Assembly (NCBI RefSeq): GCF_025630775.1
Contig: NZ_JAOSZE010000030.1
Location: 62,001 to 126,000 of the forward strand
Direction of reading: 5' to 3'
Source of the DNA: Actinoplanes sp. KI2
Lineage (GTDB): Bacteria > Actinomycetota > Actinomycetes > Mycobacteriales > Micromonosporaceae
DNA length: 64,000 nucleotides
Within the stretch, counting starts at the first letter, position 1. The number at the start of each line of letters is the position of its first letter. The notes below the pieces were generated by a model. The model was not told the DNA's origin. It searched no databases and worked only from the letters and a program-made list of their open reading frames with translations. The translations under genes and the position numbers were made by a program. This document shows positions 1-9,411 of this stretch, piece after piece.

Positions 1-24
1 ATCGCTCGGGCCGAAGGAGTCGCG

Positions 25-1260
25 ATGAAGCATCTGCACCGCTGGGTGGCGCTGGTCGCGGGCGCCGTGACCGTTGCTGCCGGAATCATGACCGCACCCG
101 CCGTCTTCGCCGCCACGCCGACCGGGGCAGCGGCGGTCGCGGTGGCCTGCTCGGCGCCCGCGTGGGCCGAGGGCACCGCCTACGCCGTCGGCGCCCTGGT
201 GACCTACAACGGGCGCCTCTACCGGGCCCGGGTCGCGCACACCCCGCCGGTCGGCGCCGGGTGGAACCCGGTGGCCGCCGCCTCGCTCTGGGAGGACCTC
301 GGCGCCTGCGACGGCACGACGCCGCCGACCACCTCCCCGACCACCCCGCCCACCACCTCACCCACCACGCAGCCGCCGGCGAGCGGCGGGCTCGCCCATG
401 CCCCGTACGTCGACATGGGCGCCTGGCCGACGCCCAGCCTCACCACCATGGTGACCAGCGGCAACCTCAAGAACGTGACGCTGGCGTTCATCACCGCCTC
501 CGCCTGCAAGGCCATGTGGTTCAACGCGTACGACCCGCGGCAGGCCTGGGCGAAGGACCAGATCGACGCGGTCCGCGCCCGCGGCGGCGACGTGAAGATC
601 TCGTTCGGTGGCGCCACCGGCATCGAGCTGGCCCAGGCGTGCACCAGCGTCTCCGCGTTGCAGGCCGAATATCAGGCCGTGGTCAGCGCGTACGCCTTGA
701 AGTACATCGACCTGGACATCGAGGGCGCGGCGACCGCGGACACCGCCTCGGTGACCCGCCGCTCGCAGGCGCTGGCCGCCCTGCAGCGGGCCAACCCGGG
801 ACTGCGGGTGTCGTTCACGCTGCCGGTGCTGCCCGAGGGTCTGACCGCCGACGGGCTCAACGTGGTGCGCTCGGCCCGGGATGCCGGGGTCAACGTGGAC
901 CTGGTCAACGTGATGGCGATGGACTACTACCGCACCGGCGACTACGGGGACTTCGCGGTGCAGGCGGCCAACTCGACCTTCGCGCAGGTGAAATCGCTGT
1001 ACCCGGACCGTACGGACGCTCAGGTCTGGAAGATGGTCGGCGTGACACCGATGCTGGGCGCGAACGACGACGGCCACATCTACGACCAGGCCGACGCCCG
1101 GCAGCTGGTCAGCTTCGCCCAGGGCAAGCATCTGGGCATGCTCAGCTTCTGGGAGCTGGGCCGGGACAAGAACGCCTGCACCGGGGCGCTGTACATGTGC
1201 ACCAACATCCCGCAGCAGCCGTACGAGTTCAGCAAGATCTTTGCCGGGTACGCCGGCTGA
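25..1260 (+). CDS. secreted GH18 chitinase with CBM5/12 chitin-binding domain
   Basis: 411 residues. A signal peptide (residues 1-30, ending near AVFA) targets it for export. Residues about 42-95 form a chitin-binding domain (AW..G.AY..G.LV.YNG.LYRA, closing in LWEDLGAC). A Pro/Thr linker follows (97-120), then a GH18 barrel. The catalytic motif is YIDLDIEG, with Asp229, Asp231 and Glu233 as the D.D.E core; Glu233 is the likely proton donor. MAMDYY is a second GH18 signature. It should hydrolyse chitin outside the cell. An AAGGAG ribosome binding site lies just upstream of the ATG. The catalytic domain resembles the compact actinobacterial ChiC/ChiD-like enzymes. Family call is firm; exact substrate is inferred. 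Confidence 0.93.
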   Translation: MKHLHRWVALVAGAVTVAAGIMTAPAVFAATPTGAAAVAVACSAPAWAEGTAYAVGALVTYNGRLYRARVAHTPPVGAGWNPVAAASLWEDLGACDGTTPPTTSPTTPPTTSPTTQPPASGGLAHAPYVDMGAWPTPSLTTMVTSGNLKNVTLAFITASACKAMWFNAYDPRQAWAKDQIDAVRARGGDVKISFGGATGIELAQACTSVSALQAEYQAVVSAYALKYIDLDIEGAATADTASVTRRSQALAALQRANPGLRVSFTLPVLPEGLTADGLNVVRSARDAGVNVDLVNVMAMDYYRTGDYGDFAVQAANSTFAQVKSLYPDRTDAQVWKMVGVTPMLGANDDGHIYDQADARQLVSFAQGKHLGMLSFWELGRDKNACTGALYMCTNIPQQPYEFSKIFAGYAG

Positions 1261-1298
1261 GGCTTGACCGGGGGCGGCGACGGCATTTGGCTACCGCC

Positions 1299-2153
1299 AT
1301 GATTGCCGCGCGCCGCCTCTGGTCCCTCTTCGAGCCCCTGCACGCCGTCACCTACTTCACGCCGCAGGCCGCCTCGGCCTTCGAGGCGGCCGGGCTCACC
1401 GGCTTCTGGCGGCGCTACTTCGCCGGGCGGGCCGCGGCGCTCGGCGCGGTCGGGCCGGGGCCGGTCACCGCCGCGTTCTTCGGGTTCGCGCCGGCCATGG
1501 TGACCCGCGCGTTCCCGGGCGTCTGGGCACGCATCACGCCGCCGGCGGCGCTGGCGGCACGCGCGGACGGCGCGCGGGCGGCACTGTCCGAACTGTTCGC
1601 CGGCCTGCCGCCGGCCACCGTGGCCGAGGCCGCCGACCTGCTCGCGGCGGCGGCGCGGCAGGTGGACCTGCCGGGCCGGGTGCTGGCCGGGGCGTACGCG
1701 GATCTGCCCTGGCCGCAGGACCCGGTCGGCCGGCTCTGGCACGCCGCCACCGTGCTGCGCGAGCACCGCGGCGACGGGCACGTGGCCGCCCTGCTCACCG
1801 CGGGTGTGGACGGCGCCGAGTCGCTGGTCTGGCGGGTCGGTGTGGACGGTGGACGGCTGCGCGAGGTGACCCAGCCGGCCCGCGGCTGGACCGACGAGGA
1901 GTGGGACGACGCCGCCGGCCGGTTGGCGAAGCGTGGCTGGCTGACCGCCGGCGGCACGGCCACGGCCGCGGGGCGGGACGCGTACGACGAGGTGGAGGCG
2001 CTGACCGACCGGCTGGCGGCCGGCCCGTGGCAGCGGCTCGGCGACGCGGACACCGAGCGCTGCGCCGCCCTGCTGGCCCCGCTGGCCGAGCGGGCCTGGG
2101 CCGCCCTGCCGGACGACAACCCGATCCCCCTACGCCGGCCGGTCCGCGAGTAG
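1299..2153 (+). CDS. SCO6745-type protein (MarR-like winged-helix family)
   Basis: 284 residues from the ATG. The N-terminus (RLWSLFEPLHAVTYFTPQA, then GFWRRYFAGRAAALG) and the C-terminal segment with GWTDEEWDDAAGRLAKRGW match the actinobacterial family that NCBI labels SCO6745. That family has a winged-helix, MarR-like second half. No enzyme motif is visible and the function is unknown. It sits 38 bases behind the chitinase on the same strand, but with no obvious shared role. No strong ribosome binding site precedes the ATG. The start was chosen because homology begins there and the reading frame further upstream runs through the chitinase gene in another frame. Confidence 0.82.
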   Translation: MIAARRLWSLFEPLHAVTYFTPQAASAFEAAGLTGFWRRYFAGRAAALGAVGPGPVTAAFFGFAPAMVTRAFPGVWARITPPAALAARADGARAALSELFAGLPPATVAEAADLLAAAARQVDLPGRVLAGAYADLPWPQDPVGRLWHAATVLREHRGDGHVAALLTAGVDGAESLVWRVGVDGGRLREVTQPARGWTDEEWDDAAGRLAKRGWLTAGGTATAAGRDAYDEVEALTDRLAAGPWQRLGDADTERCAALLAPLAERAWAALPDDNPIPLRRPVRE

Positions 2154-2271
2154 GTATGCCTAGGGCACCTTCCTCCGGATCGCCCGGTCAAGATAGGTAA
2201 GCGCTCCCGATGTTGGAAAGGCCTGGTCGACCGAGGATTGGTACATCAGCGGTTGACGAAGGAGACAGGCC

Positions 2272-2475
2272 ATGTTGCTACACCCCGACCTCATGCTCAC
2301 CCTGGCGAACCAGCGGAACCGCGAGCTGATCGACGAGGCCACGCGGAGGCGTCTGCTCGCCAACGCCCGGACGGCCCGCTGGGGTCGCCGGGCGCGGAAA
2401 GCGCCGGCGGTACGCGGCCGGCCCGCCGGTAGGCTGGCCCCGTGCGAGCCATCCGCGGTGGTGCCAGCCCGGTGA
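2272..2475 (+). CDS. small conserved protein, coupled to downstream regulator
   Basis: 67 residues, basic, beginning MLLHPDLMLTLANQRNREL and followed by an Arg-rich tail. Short proteins with this opening recur in actinomycetes. An AAGGAG motif lies about 8 bases ahead of the ATG. Its TGA (2473-2475) shares one base with the ATG of the large LuxR-type regulator, a TGATG junction that implies translational coupling. It has no known function. The first half (to about residue 40) looks conserved; the tail looks like low-complexity sequence. Confidence 0.6.
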   Translation: MLLHPDLMLTLANQRNRELIDEATRRRLLANARTARWGRRARKAPAVRGRPAGRLAPCEPSAVVPAR

Positions 2476-5198
2476 TGATCGGGCGAGAAGGCGAGCTGCG
2501 CCGGTTGGCGCGGCTCGCCTCGGCGCGTGAGCCCGCGGTGGCGATCATCGCGGGCGAACCGGGCATCGGGAAGACGCGGCTGGTGCACGAGCTGCTGGCG
2601 ACCCTGCCGCCGACGACCGTGGTGCTGGTCGGGCAGGCCGAACCGGGCTCGCTGTCCCGGCCGTACGAGGTGCTGCTGGACGCGATCGACGGCCGGCCCG
2701 AGGTCGACGAGGAGCAGCTGGCCGCGCTCGAGGACCCGCGGCGCAGCCCGATCGAGCGGTTGCACACCGGGCTGGCGATCGTGGCCGACCTGATCGGCGA
2801 CTCCCCCGCGGTCATCGTCTTCGAGGATCTGCACTGGGCCGACTCGGAGAGCGCGGCGCTGTTCGAGCGGATCGCCGACCAGCACGGGCCGCGGCTGCTG
2901 ATCGGCACGTACCGGCCGGACGAGGTGACCACCCGGCAGCCGGTGGCCGGGCTGCTGGCCCGGATGGAGCGGCGGCACACGGTCACGCACGTACGGCTGG
3001 ATCGTCTCACCCCCGCGCAGACGGCGGCGATGCTGGCGGCGGCGACCGGCGCCCCGGCACCGCTGCGTGCCGCGACCGCGCTGCACCACCGCACCGGCGG
3101 CAACCCGTTCTTCCTCGAGGAGCTGCTGCGTGCGCTGCCCGGCTACGACGCCGAGGCGCTGGTCGAGCAGCCGCTGCCGTGGAGCCTCGCCGACGTGCTG
3201 CGCCGCCAGGTGGAAGACCTCGAACCGGTCAGCCACCGGGTGGTCGAGGCGGCCGCCGTGCTCGGCCACCGCATCCCGTTCGACCTGCTCGCCGACGTGA
3301 CCGGCACCGGCGAGGACGAGCTGATCACGGTGCTGCGCGACCTGGTCTCCCGGGGCGTGCTGGTCGAGTCCGGAGAGGACGAGTTCGCGTTCCGGCACGC
3401 GCTGGTACGCGAGGCGATCGCCGACCAGATGCTCGCCCGGCAGCGCCGCCGGCTGCACGAGGCCGCGCTGGAGGTGCTGCTGCGCCGGGGCGGGACCGAG
3501 GAGGGCGCCTCCGACCCGGCCTTGGTGGCGCACCATGCCCGCGGCGCCGGCCGGTACGACGACATGATCGACGCGGCCCGCCGGGGCACCGCGCTCTACC
3601 TGTCGATCGGGTCGGCCTATCAGGCGCTGCAGCTGGCCGAGATGGGCCTCGACGAGGCGCCCGACGACACCGAGTTGCTCGCCGGGGCGGCGCAGGCGGC
3701 GTGGCTGGCCGGCCTGCTCGACGACGCGCTGCGCTACGGCCGGCGGTGGCGCGACCTGGCCGGCACCAGCACCGAGCGGGCCGAGTCGCTCTACCTACTG
3801 GTCCGGATCGCCTGGGAGTCCCGGGCGACGGACGAGATGCGCGCCCTGACCAAGGACATCGAAACGCTGATCGCCCAGCTGCCGCCGGGCGCCGACCAGG
3901 CGCGGGCGATGACCGCGATCGCGCGGTCGTCGTACCTGCGCGACGACCCGGACGCCGCCGTGCTCTGGGCCGACCGCGCGCTGACCCTGGCCGACCGGTT
4001 CGACCTGCCGGCCATCCGGCTCGCCGCGTCGCTGGAGAAGGGCGCGGCGCTCGGCGAGCGCCCGCAGACCGCCGCCCAGGGCCGGCAGATCCTCTCCGCG
4101 CTGGTGGACGACGCGGAGAAGGCGGGCGAGTGGGTGCTGGCCGCCCACGCGCTCAACAACCTGGTGCAGGGCGAACCGCCGACCTCACCGGACGAGCACG
4201 CCGAGACCCTGGAACGGATGCGGGTGGACGCCGAGCGGGCCGGCTTCGAGTCGCTCGCGGTGGCCACCTACTTCCAGGGCCGGGCGCGGCTGGCGTGGCG
4301 CGCCGGTGACCTGCGCGCGGCGATCGCCACCCTGGAGGAAGGCCGCGAGCAGGACCGTGGGCTGCGGCGCCGGGGCCGCTGGGCCGACTTTCACGGCGTC
4401 TTCCTGGCCGGGGCCTATCTGGAGGCCGGCGAGCTGGACCGGGCCGAGCGGGTCATCGCCGACCTGGCGACGGTGCCCAACAACGCACCGACCACGATTC
4501 CCGGCCTCGCGTTCCACCTCGCCTGCCGCCGCCACGACCGGCCGCGCATCGAGTCGACCCTGGACGAGTTCCTCCGGGCCCAGACCGAGGAGGCGTGGCG
4601 CAGCGGCGATCGGGCGCACGACCTGATCTCGGCGGCGCTGGAGGGCGGCCTGCCGCTGCCGCGGCTCGACCGGATGGCCGCCGAGCTGCTCGACGCCGAC
4701 GTGTGGGATGCCTTCCGTACGCTGGTGGACGCCCAGCTCGCCGAGGCGCACGGCCGGCACGCCGAGGCGCTGGCCGGCTATCTGTCGATCACCGAGGCGC
4801 ACATCCTCGGGCCGGCCATCCGCGGCACGGTCCGGGTCGGTGCGGCCCGATGCCTGCTCGCGACCGACCGGCGCGAGGAGGCCGCCGCTCAGGTCGAGGC
4901 GGCCGCGGCGCTGCTGGCCGAGTGGCGCGGCTGGCGGGTCGCCCAGCTCGACCAGGTCCGCGCCCGGCTCGGGCTGGCCCCGGTGGACGCCCCGCCGGCG
5001 GTCACCGGCCCGGCCGCGCTGACTCCCCGCGAGCGCGAGGTCGCGGTGCTGGTCGGCGACGGGCTGACCAACGCCGAGCTGGCCCGGCGGCTGTACATCT
5101 CGCCGAAGACGGCCGCCATCCACGTCTCGAACATTCTGCGCAAGCTGGGCGTCGCCTCGCGTACCGAGGTGGCCGACCTGATCGGACGGCCAGGCTGA
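2475..5198 (+). CDS. LuxR-family regulator with AAA ATPase domain (LAL/MalT type)
   Basis: 907 residues. The N-terminus IGREGELRRLARL opens an AAA/STAND ATPase domain. Walker A is GEPGIGKTRL (about residues 26-35), Walker B is VIVFEDLHWAD. A long helical TPR-like middle follows. The C-terminal about 60 residues are a LuxR helix-turn-helix (LTPREREVAVLVGDGLTNAELARRLYISPKT...). Such proteins bind an inducer and ATP through the sensor part, then activate transcription. The ATG at 2475 is preferred over an in-frame GTG at 2442 or 2472. It starts exactly at family homology and overlaps the preceding stop. The target is unknown; the gene downstream is a remnant. Confidence 0.92.
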   Translation: MIGREGELRRLARLASAREPAVAIIAGEPGIGKTRLVHELLATLPPTTVVLVGQAEPGSLSRPYEVLLDAIDGRPEVDEEQLAALEDPRRSPIERLHTGLAIVADLIGDSPAVIVFEDLHWADSESAALFERIADQHGPRLLIGTYRPDEVTTRQPVAGLLARMERRHTVTHVRLDRLTPAQTAAMLAAATGAPAPLRAATALHHRTGGNPFFLEELLRALPGYDAEALVEQPLPWSLADVLRRQVEDLEPVSHRVVEAAAVLGHRIPFDLLADVTGTGEDELITVLRDLVSRGVLVESGEDEFAFRHALVREAIADQMLARQRRRLHEAALEVLLRRGGTEEGASDPALVAHHARGAGRYDDMIDAARRGTALYLSIGSAYQALQLAEMGLDEAPDDTELLAGAAQAAWLAGLLDDALRYGRRWRDLAGTSTERAESLYLLVRIAWESRATDEMRALTKDIETLIAQLPPGADQARAMTAIARSSYLRDDPDAAVLWADRALTLADRFDLPAIRLAASLEKGAALGERPQTAAQGRQILSALVDDAEKAGEWVLAAHALNNLVQGEPPTSPDEHAETLERMRVDAERAGFESLAVATYFQGRARLAWRAGDLRAAIATLEEGREQDRGLRRRGRWADFHGVFLAGAYLEAGELDRAERVIADLATVPNNAPTTIPGLAFHLACRRHDRPRIESTLDEFLRAQTEEAWRSGDRAHDLISAALEGGLPLPRLDRMAAELLDADVWDAFRTLVDAQLAEAHGRHAEALAGYLSITEAHILGPAIRGTVRVGAARCLLATDRREEAAAQVEAAAALLAEWRGWRVAQLDQVRARLGLAPVDAPPAVTGPAALTPREREVAVLVGDGLTNAELARRLYISPKTAAIHVSNILRKLGVASRTEVADLIGRPG

Positions 5199-5202
5199 GG
5201 GC

Positions 5203-5349
5203 ATGGAGGCCCAGACCCGGGTCGCCGCCATCGGCCTCGTGCTGCACCCCACCAAGCTGGTCGACACGTCGGTGGACTCGGTTCTCGCGTTCGCGCGGGC
5301 CCGATCGGTGCGGGTGTGCGGCGACTGCATCGAACACAGCCCATCGGCA
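5203..5349 (+). pseudogene. remnant resembling the N-terminus of an NAD kinase
   Basis: The frame begins MEAQTRVAAIGLVLHPTKLV and continues SVDSVLAFARARSVRV. This looks like the first about 40 residues of bacterial NAD/NADH kinases (GLVLHPTR at the start of the first Rossmann strand). After roughly codon 48 the similarity is lost. The frame continues to 5658 as low-complexity Pro/Arg sequence and runs into the oppositely oriented phosphoesterase gene. No GGDGT catalytic motif is present, so the protein cannot be a working kinase. It starts 4 bases after the LuxR stop with GAGG upstream, so the initiation site is intact. The identification rests on memory of the family and is moderate at best. 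Confidence 0.4.
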
Positions 5350-5624
5350 CAGGCCGGTGAGAACCACGACCGGCTCGCCTCCGAAGCGGCGTTCGCCTGC
5401 TCTGCGGCTCGCCCCCGATCCCTGCCGGCTCCGGCAGGACGACCCGGCACCGCTCAGCCGCGTCGTGCTCTGCCGCCTGCGCTGGGACCCTCGCACCCGC
5501 CACACATGCAACGACGCACCAAGGAAGGCATCCATAGGAGCATCCACGCAACCGACCAACTCGTCGTCGTCCGGCGCCCGCCGGGCGCGGCCGGTCACGG
5601 CCGGCCCGGCGGGGAAACGGTGCG
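5350..5624. other. non-coding stretch with one GC-rich hairpin
   Basis: No convincing gene on either strand. At 5580-5610 there is an inverted repeat with arms GCCGGGC and GCCCGGC plus an inner GGCC/GGCC pair around a short loop. It lies just beyond the stop of the minus-strand phosphoesterase and could act as its terminator. No T-tract follows, so this is weak. Confidence 0.35.
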
Positions 5625-8600
5625 TCAGCCGACGGCGATGCGGCCGTCGGTGGTGTAGGTGAACGGGTTGGGGAGGGTGCCGACGTACCAGACCAGCGGC
5701 ACCAGCTCGGCGTCGGCGGTCTGGACGACGTTGCTCGCGCCCTGCAGGACGGTGAAGCCGTCGCCGCCGCCCATCATGAACGAGTTGGCGGTGCCGGTGT
5801 AGGAGACCGACGTGTCGTTCGGGATCGGGGTGCTGGTGTCGCCGGCCGCGCCCAGCCACACCCCGGTGATCTTGCCGGCGGAGTAGGTGAAGTGCAGGCC
5901 GGAGATCTGCATGATCCCGCCGGTGCCGGGCGCGAGCTGCTGCGCCAGCAGGTCCCACACCTGTTTGCCGGTCAGCGTGAACGTGTCGACGTAGTCGTCC
6001 TGGAACGGCTGCATCGTGAACAGGTCGCCGTAGGTCACCTCGCCGGCCGTCAGCCCGGCCCGGATGCTGCCGGTGTTGACGAACGCGAGCTGCGTCTTGG
6101 TGTAGAGCCGCTGCGAGTCGGCGACCAGGTCACCGGCCGGCGACTCGCCGGCCGGGGTGGACCCGCCGTCCCGCTGGGAGGGGACGTCGGCGGCGGCGTG
6201 GCCGATCACCTGCTGGGTGACCGGGTTCGTCGCGGTCACCGCGTCGTCGACGATCTTCTGTACGGCCGGGTCGGGCTGGACGGCCGGCGCGGACGGGTCG
6301 GTGGACAGCGGCGGGATGTTCTCCCAGACCGGGAGCACCGAGCCCCAGGTCGCCGCGATCGTGCCGGCGTGCCGGTCGAGCAGCAGGTGCACCCGGTCGA
6401 ACGCCCGGGTGAAGGAGGACGCCTGGATGACCAGCGCGTGCCCGACCCGGGTGTCCACGACCGTATGGCTGTGCCCGCTGATCAGCACGGAGACGGCCGG
6501 GTCGAGGTTCGCCGCGATGGTCTTGATCCGGTCGCCGACCGTGCCGACCGGGTAGCCGGTCTGCACGCCGCCTTCGTGGATGACCACCACGAAGGCCCGC
6601 ACGCCCTTTGTCTTCAGCGCCGCGACCTGCCCGTTGATGGCGGTGGCCTCGTCGGTGAAGTGGACACCGGTGGTCGCGCCGGTCGTGGTGATCGTCGGCG
6701 TGGTGATCGTGGTGGCGCCGATGAAGGCGACCGGTACCCCGGCGATGCGCTTGATCGCGTACGGCTGAAGTAGTGGTTTTCCGGTTTTGTCGCTGATCAC
6801 GTTGGCGTCGACGACCGGGAAGTTCAGCTTGTCGAAGGTGATCGACGGGTCGATCGTGGACACCCCGCCGTTGATCTGCCGGAGCATCTCGGTGACCCCG
6901 CGGTCGAACTCGTGGTTGCCGAGCGTCCCGACGTCGATGCCCATCTCGTTGAGCGCGTCCAGCGTCGGCTTGTCGCGCAGCAGCCCGGACGCCGGCGGGC
7001 TGGCGCCCACCATGTCACCGGCCTCGATTGTCACAGTGTCGCGAGAATCAGCGGCCTTCAGGTAGGTGGCGAGCGTTGCGATCCCGCCCGCGGTGTCCTT
7101 CACACCGGTGTACGGGTCGGTGTAGGTGAGCCCGTCGTGGGTCAGGTTGCCGTGCACGTCGTTGATCCCGAGGAGCTGCCCGGTGGCGTACCGGGAACCG
7201 CCCTTGATAATCGAGGTGAGCACGCTGCCCTGGGCCTGCAGCGGCGGATCGAACCCGCCCAGCACGGCCAGGGTCGGGGCGAGGTCGACCGCGCGCACCC
7301 CGCGGACCGCCGGGACGTGCGCGATGTCCGGGCCGCCGGCCACGAACGTGGCGTGCATGTTGATGTTGTGCGCCAGGTCGACGTCGTCCGGCAGGTACCC
7401 GTGCTGGCCGAAGAACTTCGACGGCGCGACGATCGTGCCGACGGTGGCGCCGTCGAACTCGTACGGCACCTTGGTGACCACCACGACGTCGCCGGAGCGG
7501 GTCGGGTTGAGCGAGTCGCTGCCGTCCACGTCGGCCAGCTCGGCCTTGGTCAGCACCTTCTCGACCACCGGCTTACCGGTTGCCGGGTCCTTGAGGTCCC
7601 GGTACGCCGCGACGATCTTGTCGACGGTCGCCTGATAGTCGGCCTGAGCCAGCACGCCGTCCGGGTTGCGGCCCTTGAGGGCCAGGTAGATCTGCGCGGT
7701 GCCGCCCGCCCAGCAGGCCTTCGCGATCGTCTTGCCGGGCTGGCCGGCCGCCGCCGGCCGGCAGTTGCCGGTCTGCTCGACGTCCTGCAGGCCGAGCTGC
7801 TTGAGCACCAGCGGCGAGTCGACCGCGTACCACTGCGGGGCGAAGCCGTGGTCGCTGGAGGCGAGGATGTCCGGGTCGTGCAGAACCGAGCGGACGAAGC
7901 CGAGCCGGGCGTCGGCCGAATGGTAGGCGCCGCGCAGGTAGCCCTCGCGCTCGGCGAGCCGGTGGTCGCGCGGCCCGCTGCCGGCGACCCGGTCGAAGTA
8001 CGGGTTCGCGCTGCCGTCCGGCGCCACCGGGGTGAGCAGGCCGAGGATCTGGTGGCTCACCTCGTCGGTCTGGTCGGTGCCGGCCAGCAGCACCTCGGTG
8101 TCCGGCTGCAGCGTCTTCAAGACATAACTGAAGACCGCGAGGTCGTACGCCTGATTGAGGCCCACGGTCTGGGCGTACCAGGTGTCCTCGTCGATCAGGC
8201 CGGCCTCCTCGGGCGCGAAGTCGCCGAAGATCGCCGGAGGCAGGTTGTCGGCGATGTACTTGGCGAGCCTGTCCTCGCCCGGTGCGCCCGCGGGCAGCGC
8301 GGTGCACGCCGCGGTCGCGCAGTGCGCGTTGGGCCGGGTGACCGAGGTGAAGTAGAGGCCGAAGCTGGACAGGTCGCTCGCCAGGTTCGTCACGTCGACG
8401 TAGAAGCCGGCGCTCTCCCCGGCGGCCGCGCCGATCAGGCCGTCCGCGCCGGTCAGCTTGACCGGGCTGTAGGTGCGGGGCGTCAGGGTGGCCGCCGCCT
8501 TGCTGCCGTCCTTGGCCGCCGCGGCGGGGACCATCACGACCTTGTCGTAGCCACGGCTGCCGCTCGCGTACACGTAAAGGTCGAAGGTTCTGGTGGGGTT

Positions 8601-9329
8601 GAGCGCCGCGGAGGTCGAGGTGACCGTCAGCGTGGTCTGCTCGGCCGGCCTGCCGCTGCTGGCCGGCACGTTCGTCCAGCCGGTCGCCGGGGTGAACGCG
8701 GCGACCTGGTAGGACAGCCCGAAGCCGGCGGCGCTGGTCTGCTTGGCCGGGTTGAGCGGGTATTCCAGCAGGCCGCGCTGCGAGTAGAAGGTGGCGTAGT
8801 CGACGGTCGGGCCGCTGATGTTGGCGTTCAGGCCGCCGGTCCACTCCAGCTGGGCGACCTTCTTGCCGGCCAGCTCGGCGCTCGACGCGACCGACTGGGC
8901 CTCGAGCACGTTGGTCGGGTCGCTGCCCGGGCTGGCGCCGTTGCCGTGGAACGCGAACGACGTCGACGTGGTGAACGGCTGCCGGTTGTCGAAGAACGTG
9001 TTGTTGGTGCTGCCGTGCACGCCCGGCCAGGCGCCGGTGGCCATCGTGTACCAGCCCTGGCCGGTGTTCGGCGGGAAGCCCTGGGTCAGGCCGTTCGCCC
9101 CGGTCGCGCCGCCGCGCATGAGCGAGGCGTAGGCCGGCATCTGGCCCAGCGCGGCGTACCCCTGCATCAGGTCGGGGCGCATGCCGTCGGAGCTGAAGAG
9201 CACCACCGGGGTCTCGCCGGGCGAGTGGTGGGCCGCGGCCGGGCCGCCGGTGGCCGCCACGCCGACCGCGGTGAGCGCGACGGTCAGCACGGCGGCCAGC
9301 GGCGGAGAAAGAAATCGTCTGTTGACCAT
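5625..9329 (-). CDS. secreted bifunctional phosphodiesterase / 5'-nucleotidase
   Basis: 1234 residues. A signal peptide (MVNRRFLSPPLAAVLTVALT, ending PAAAH) is followed by two enzymes. The first half is an alkaline-phosphatase-superfamily phosphodiesterase (type I phosphodiesterase/nucleotide pyrophosphatase). It has SSDGMRPDLM as metal site and PPNTGQGWYT holding the likely Thr nucleophile. The second half is a calcineurin-like 5'-nucleotidase with GINDVHGN, GNHEFDRG, HEGG and GHSHTVVD, followed by the nucleotidase C-terminal domain (NTGSIRAGL). Together they could degrade extracellular nucleotides to nucleosides and phosphate. AAGG six bases upstream favours the start at 9329 over in-frame ATGs at 9347 and 9362. 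The fused order is unusual but the frame is clean. Confidence 0.9.
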   Translation of the reverse strand: MVNRRFLSPPLAAVLTVALTAVGVAATGGPAAAHHSPGETPVVLFSSDGMRPDLMQGYAALGQMPAYASLMRGGATGANGLTQGFPPNTGQGWYTMATGAWPGVHGSTNNTFFDNRQPFTTSTSFAFHGNGASPGSDPTNVLEAQSVASSAELAGKKVAQLEWTGGLNANISGPTVDYATFYSQRGLLEYPLNPAKQTSAAGFGLSYQVAAFTPATGWTNVPASSGRPAEQTTLTVTSTSAALNPTRTFDLYVYASGSRGYDKVVMVPAAAAKDGSKAAATLTPRTYSPVKLTGADGLIGAAAGESAGFYVDVTNLASDLSSFGLYFTSVTRPNAHCATAACTALPAGAPGEDRLAKYIADNLPPAIFGDFAPEEAGLIDEDTWYAQTVGLNQAYDLAVFSYVLKTLQPDTEVLLAGTDQTDEVSHQILGLLTPVAPDGSANPYFDRVAGSGPRDHRLAEREGYLRGAYHSADARLGFVRSVLHDPDILASSDHGFAPQWYAVDSPLVLKQLGLQDVEQTGNCRPAAAGQPGKTIAKACWAGGTAQIYLALKGRNPDGVLAQADYQATVDKIVAAYRDLKDPATGKPVVEKVLTKAELADVDGSDSLNPTRSGDVVVVTKVPYEFDGATVGTIVAPSKFFGQHGYLPDDVDLAHNINMHATFVAGGPDIAHVPAVRGVRAVDLAPTLAVLGGFDPPLQAQGSVLTSIIKGGSRYATGQLLGINDVHGNLTHDGLTYTDPYTGVKDTAGGIATLATYLKAADSRDTVTIEAGDMVGASPPASGLLRDKPTLDALNEMGIDVGTLGNHEFDRGVTEMLRQINGGVSTIDPSITFDKLNFPVVDANVISDKTGKPLLQPYAIKRIAGVPVAFIGATTITTPTITTTGATTGVHFTDEATAINGQVAALKTKGVRAFVVVIHEGGVQTGYPVGTVGDRIKTIAANLDPAVSVLISGHSHTVVDTRVGHALVIQASSFTRAFDRVHLLLDRHAGTIAATWGSVLPVWENIPPLSTDPSAPAVQPDPAVQKIVDDAVTATNPVTQQVIGHAAADVPSQRDGGSTPAGESPAGDLVADSQRLYTKTQLAFVNTGSIRAGLTAGEVTYGDLFTMQPFQDDYVDTFTLTGKQVWDLLAQQLAPGTGGIMQISGLHFTYSAGKITGVWLGAAGDTSTPIPNDTSVSYTGTANSFMMGGGDGFTVLQGASNVVQTADAELVPLVWYVGTLPNPFTYTTDGRIAVG

Positions 9330-9349
9330 TTCGCACCTTTTGTTCATCT

Positions 9350-9403
9350 CATGCGGTGGCACGAGTCGAATGTGGCGATCGACCCCACTCTTACCACCGC
9401 ATG
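9350..9403. repeat. inverted repeat upstream of the phosphoesterase gene
   Basis: CATGCGGTGG (9350-9359) and CCACCGCATG (9394-9403) are perfect 10-base complements separated by 34 bases. They lie between the DHFR-like stop and the phosphoesterase start, both genes on the minus strand. It could be a terminator-like or 5'-leader hairpin, or paired operator half-sites. No T-run follows. Confidence 0.45.
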
Positions 9404-9411
9404 GATGCCGG

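Noticed and set aside
9330..9362. Earlier starts (9347, 9362) for the phosphoesterase
   Set aside because: AAGG is well spaced for the ATG at 9329 and the signal peptide begins there; the extra residues would spoil a normal export signal.
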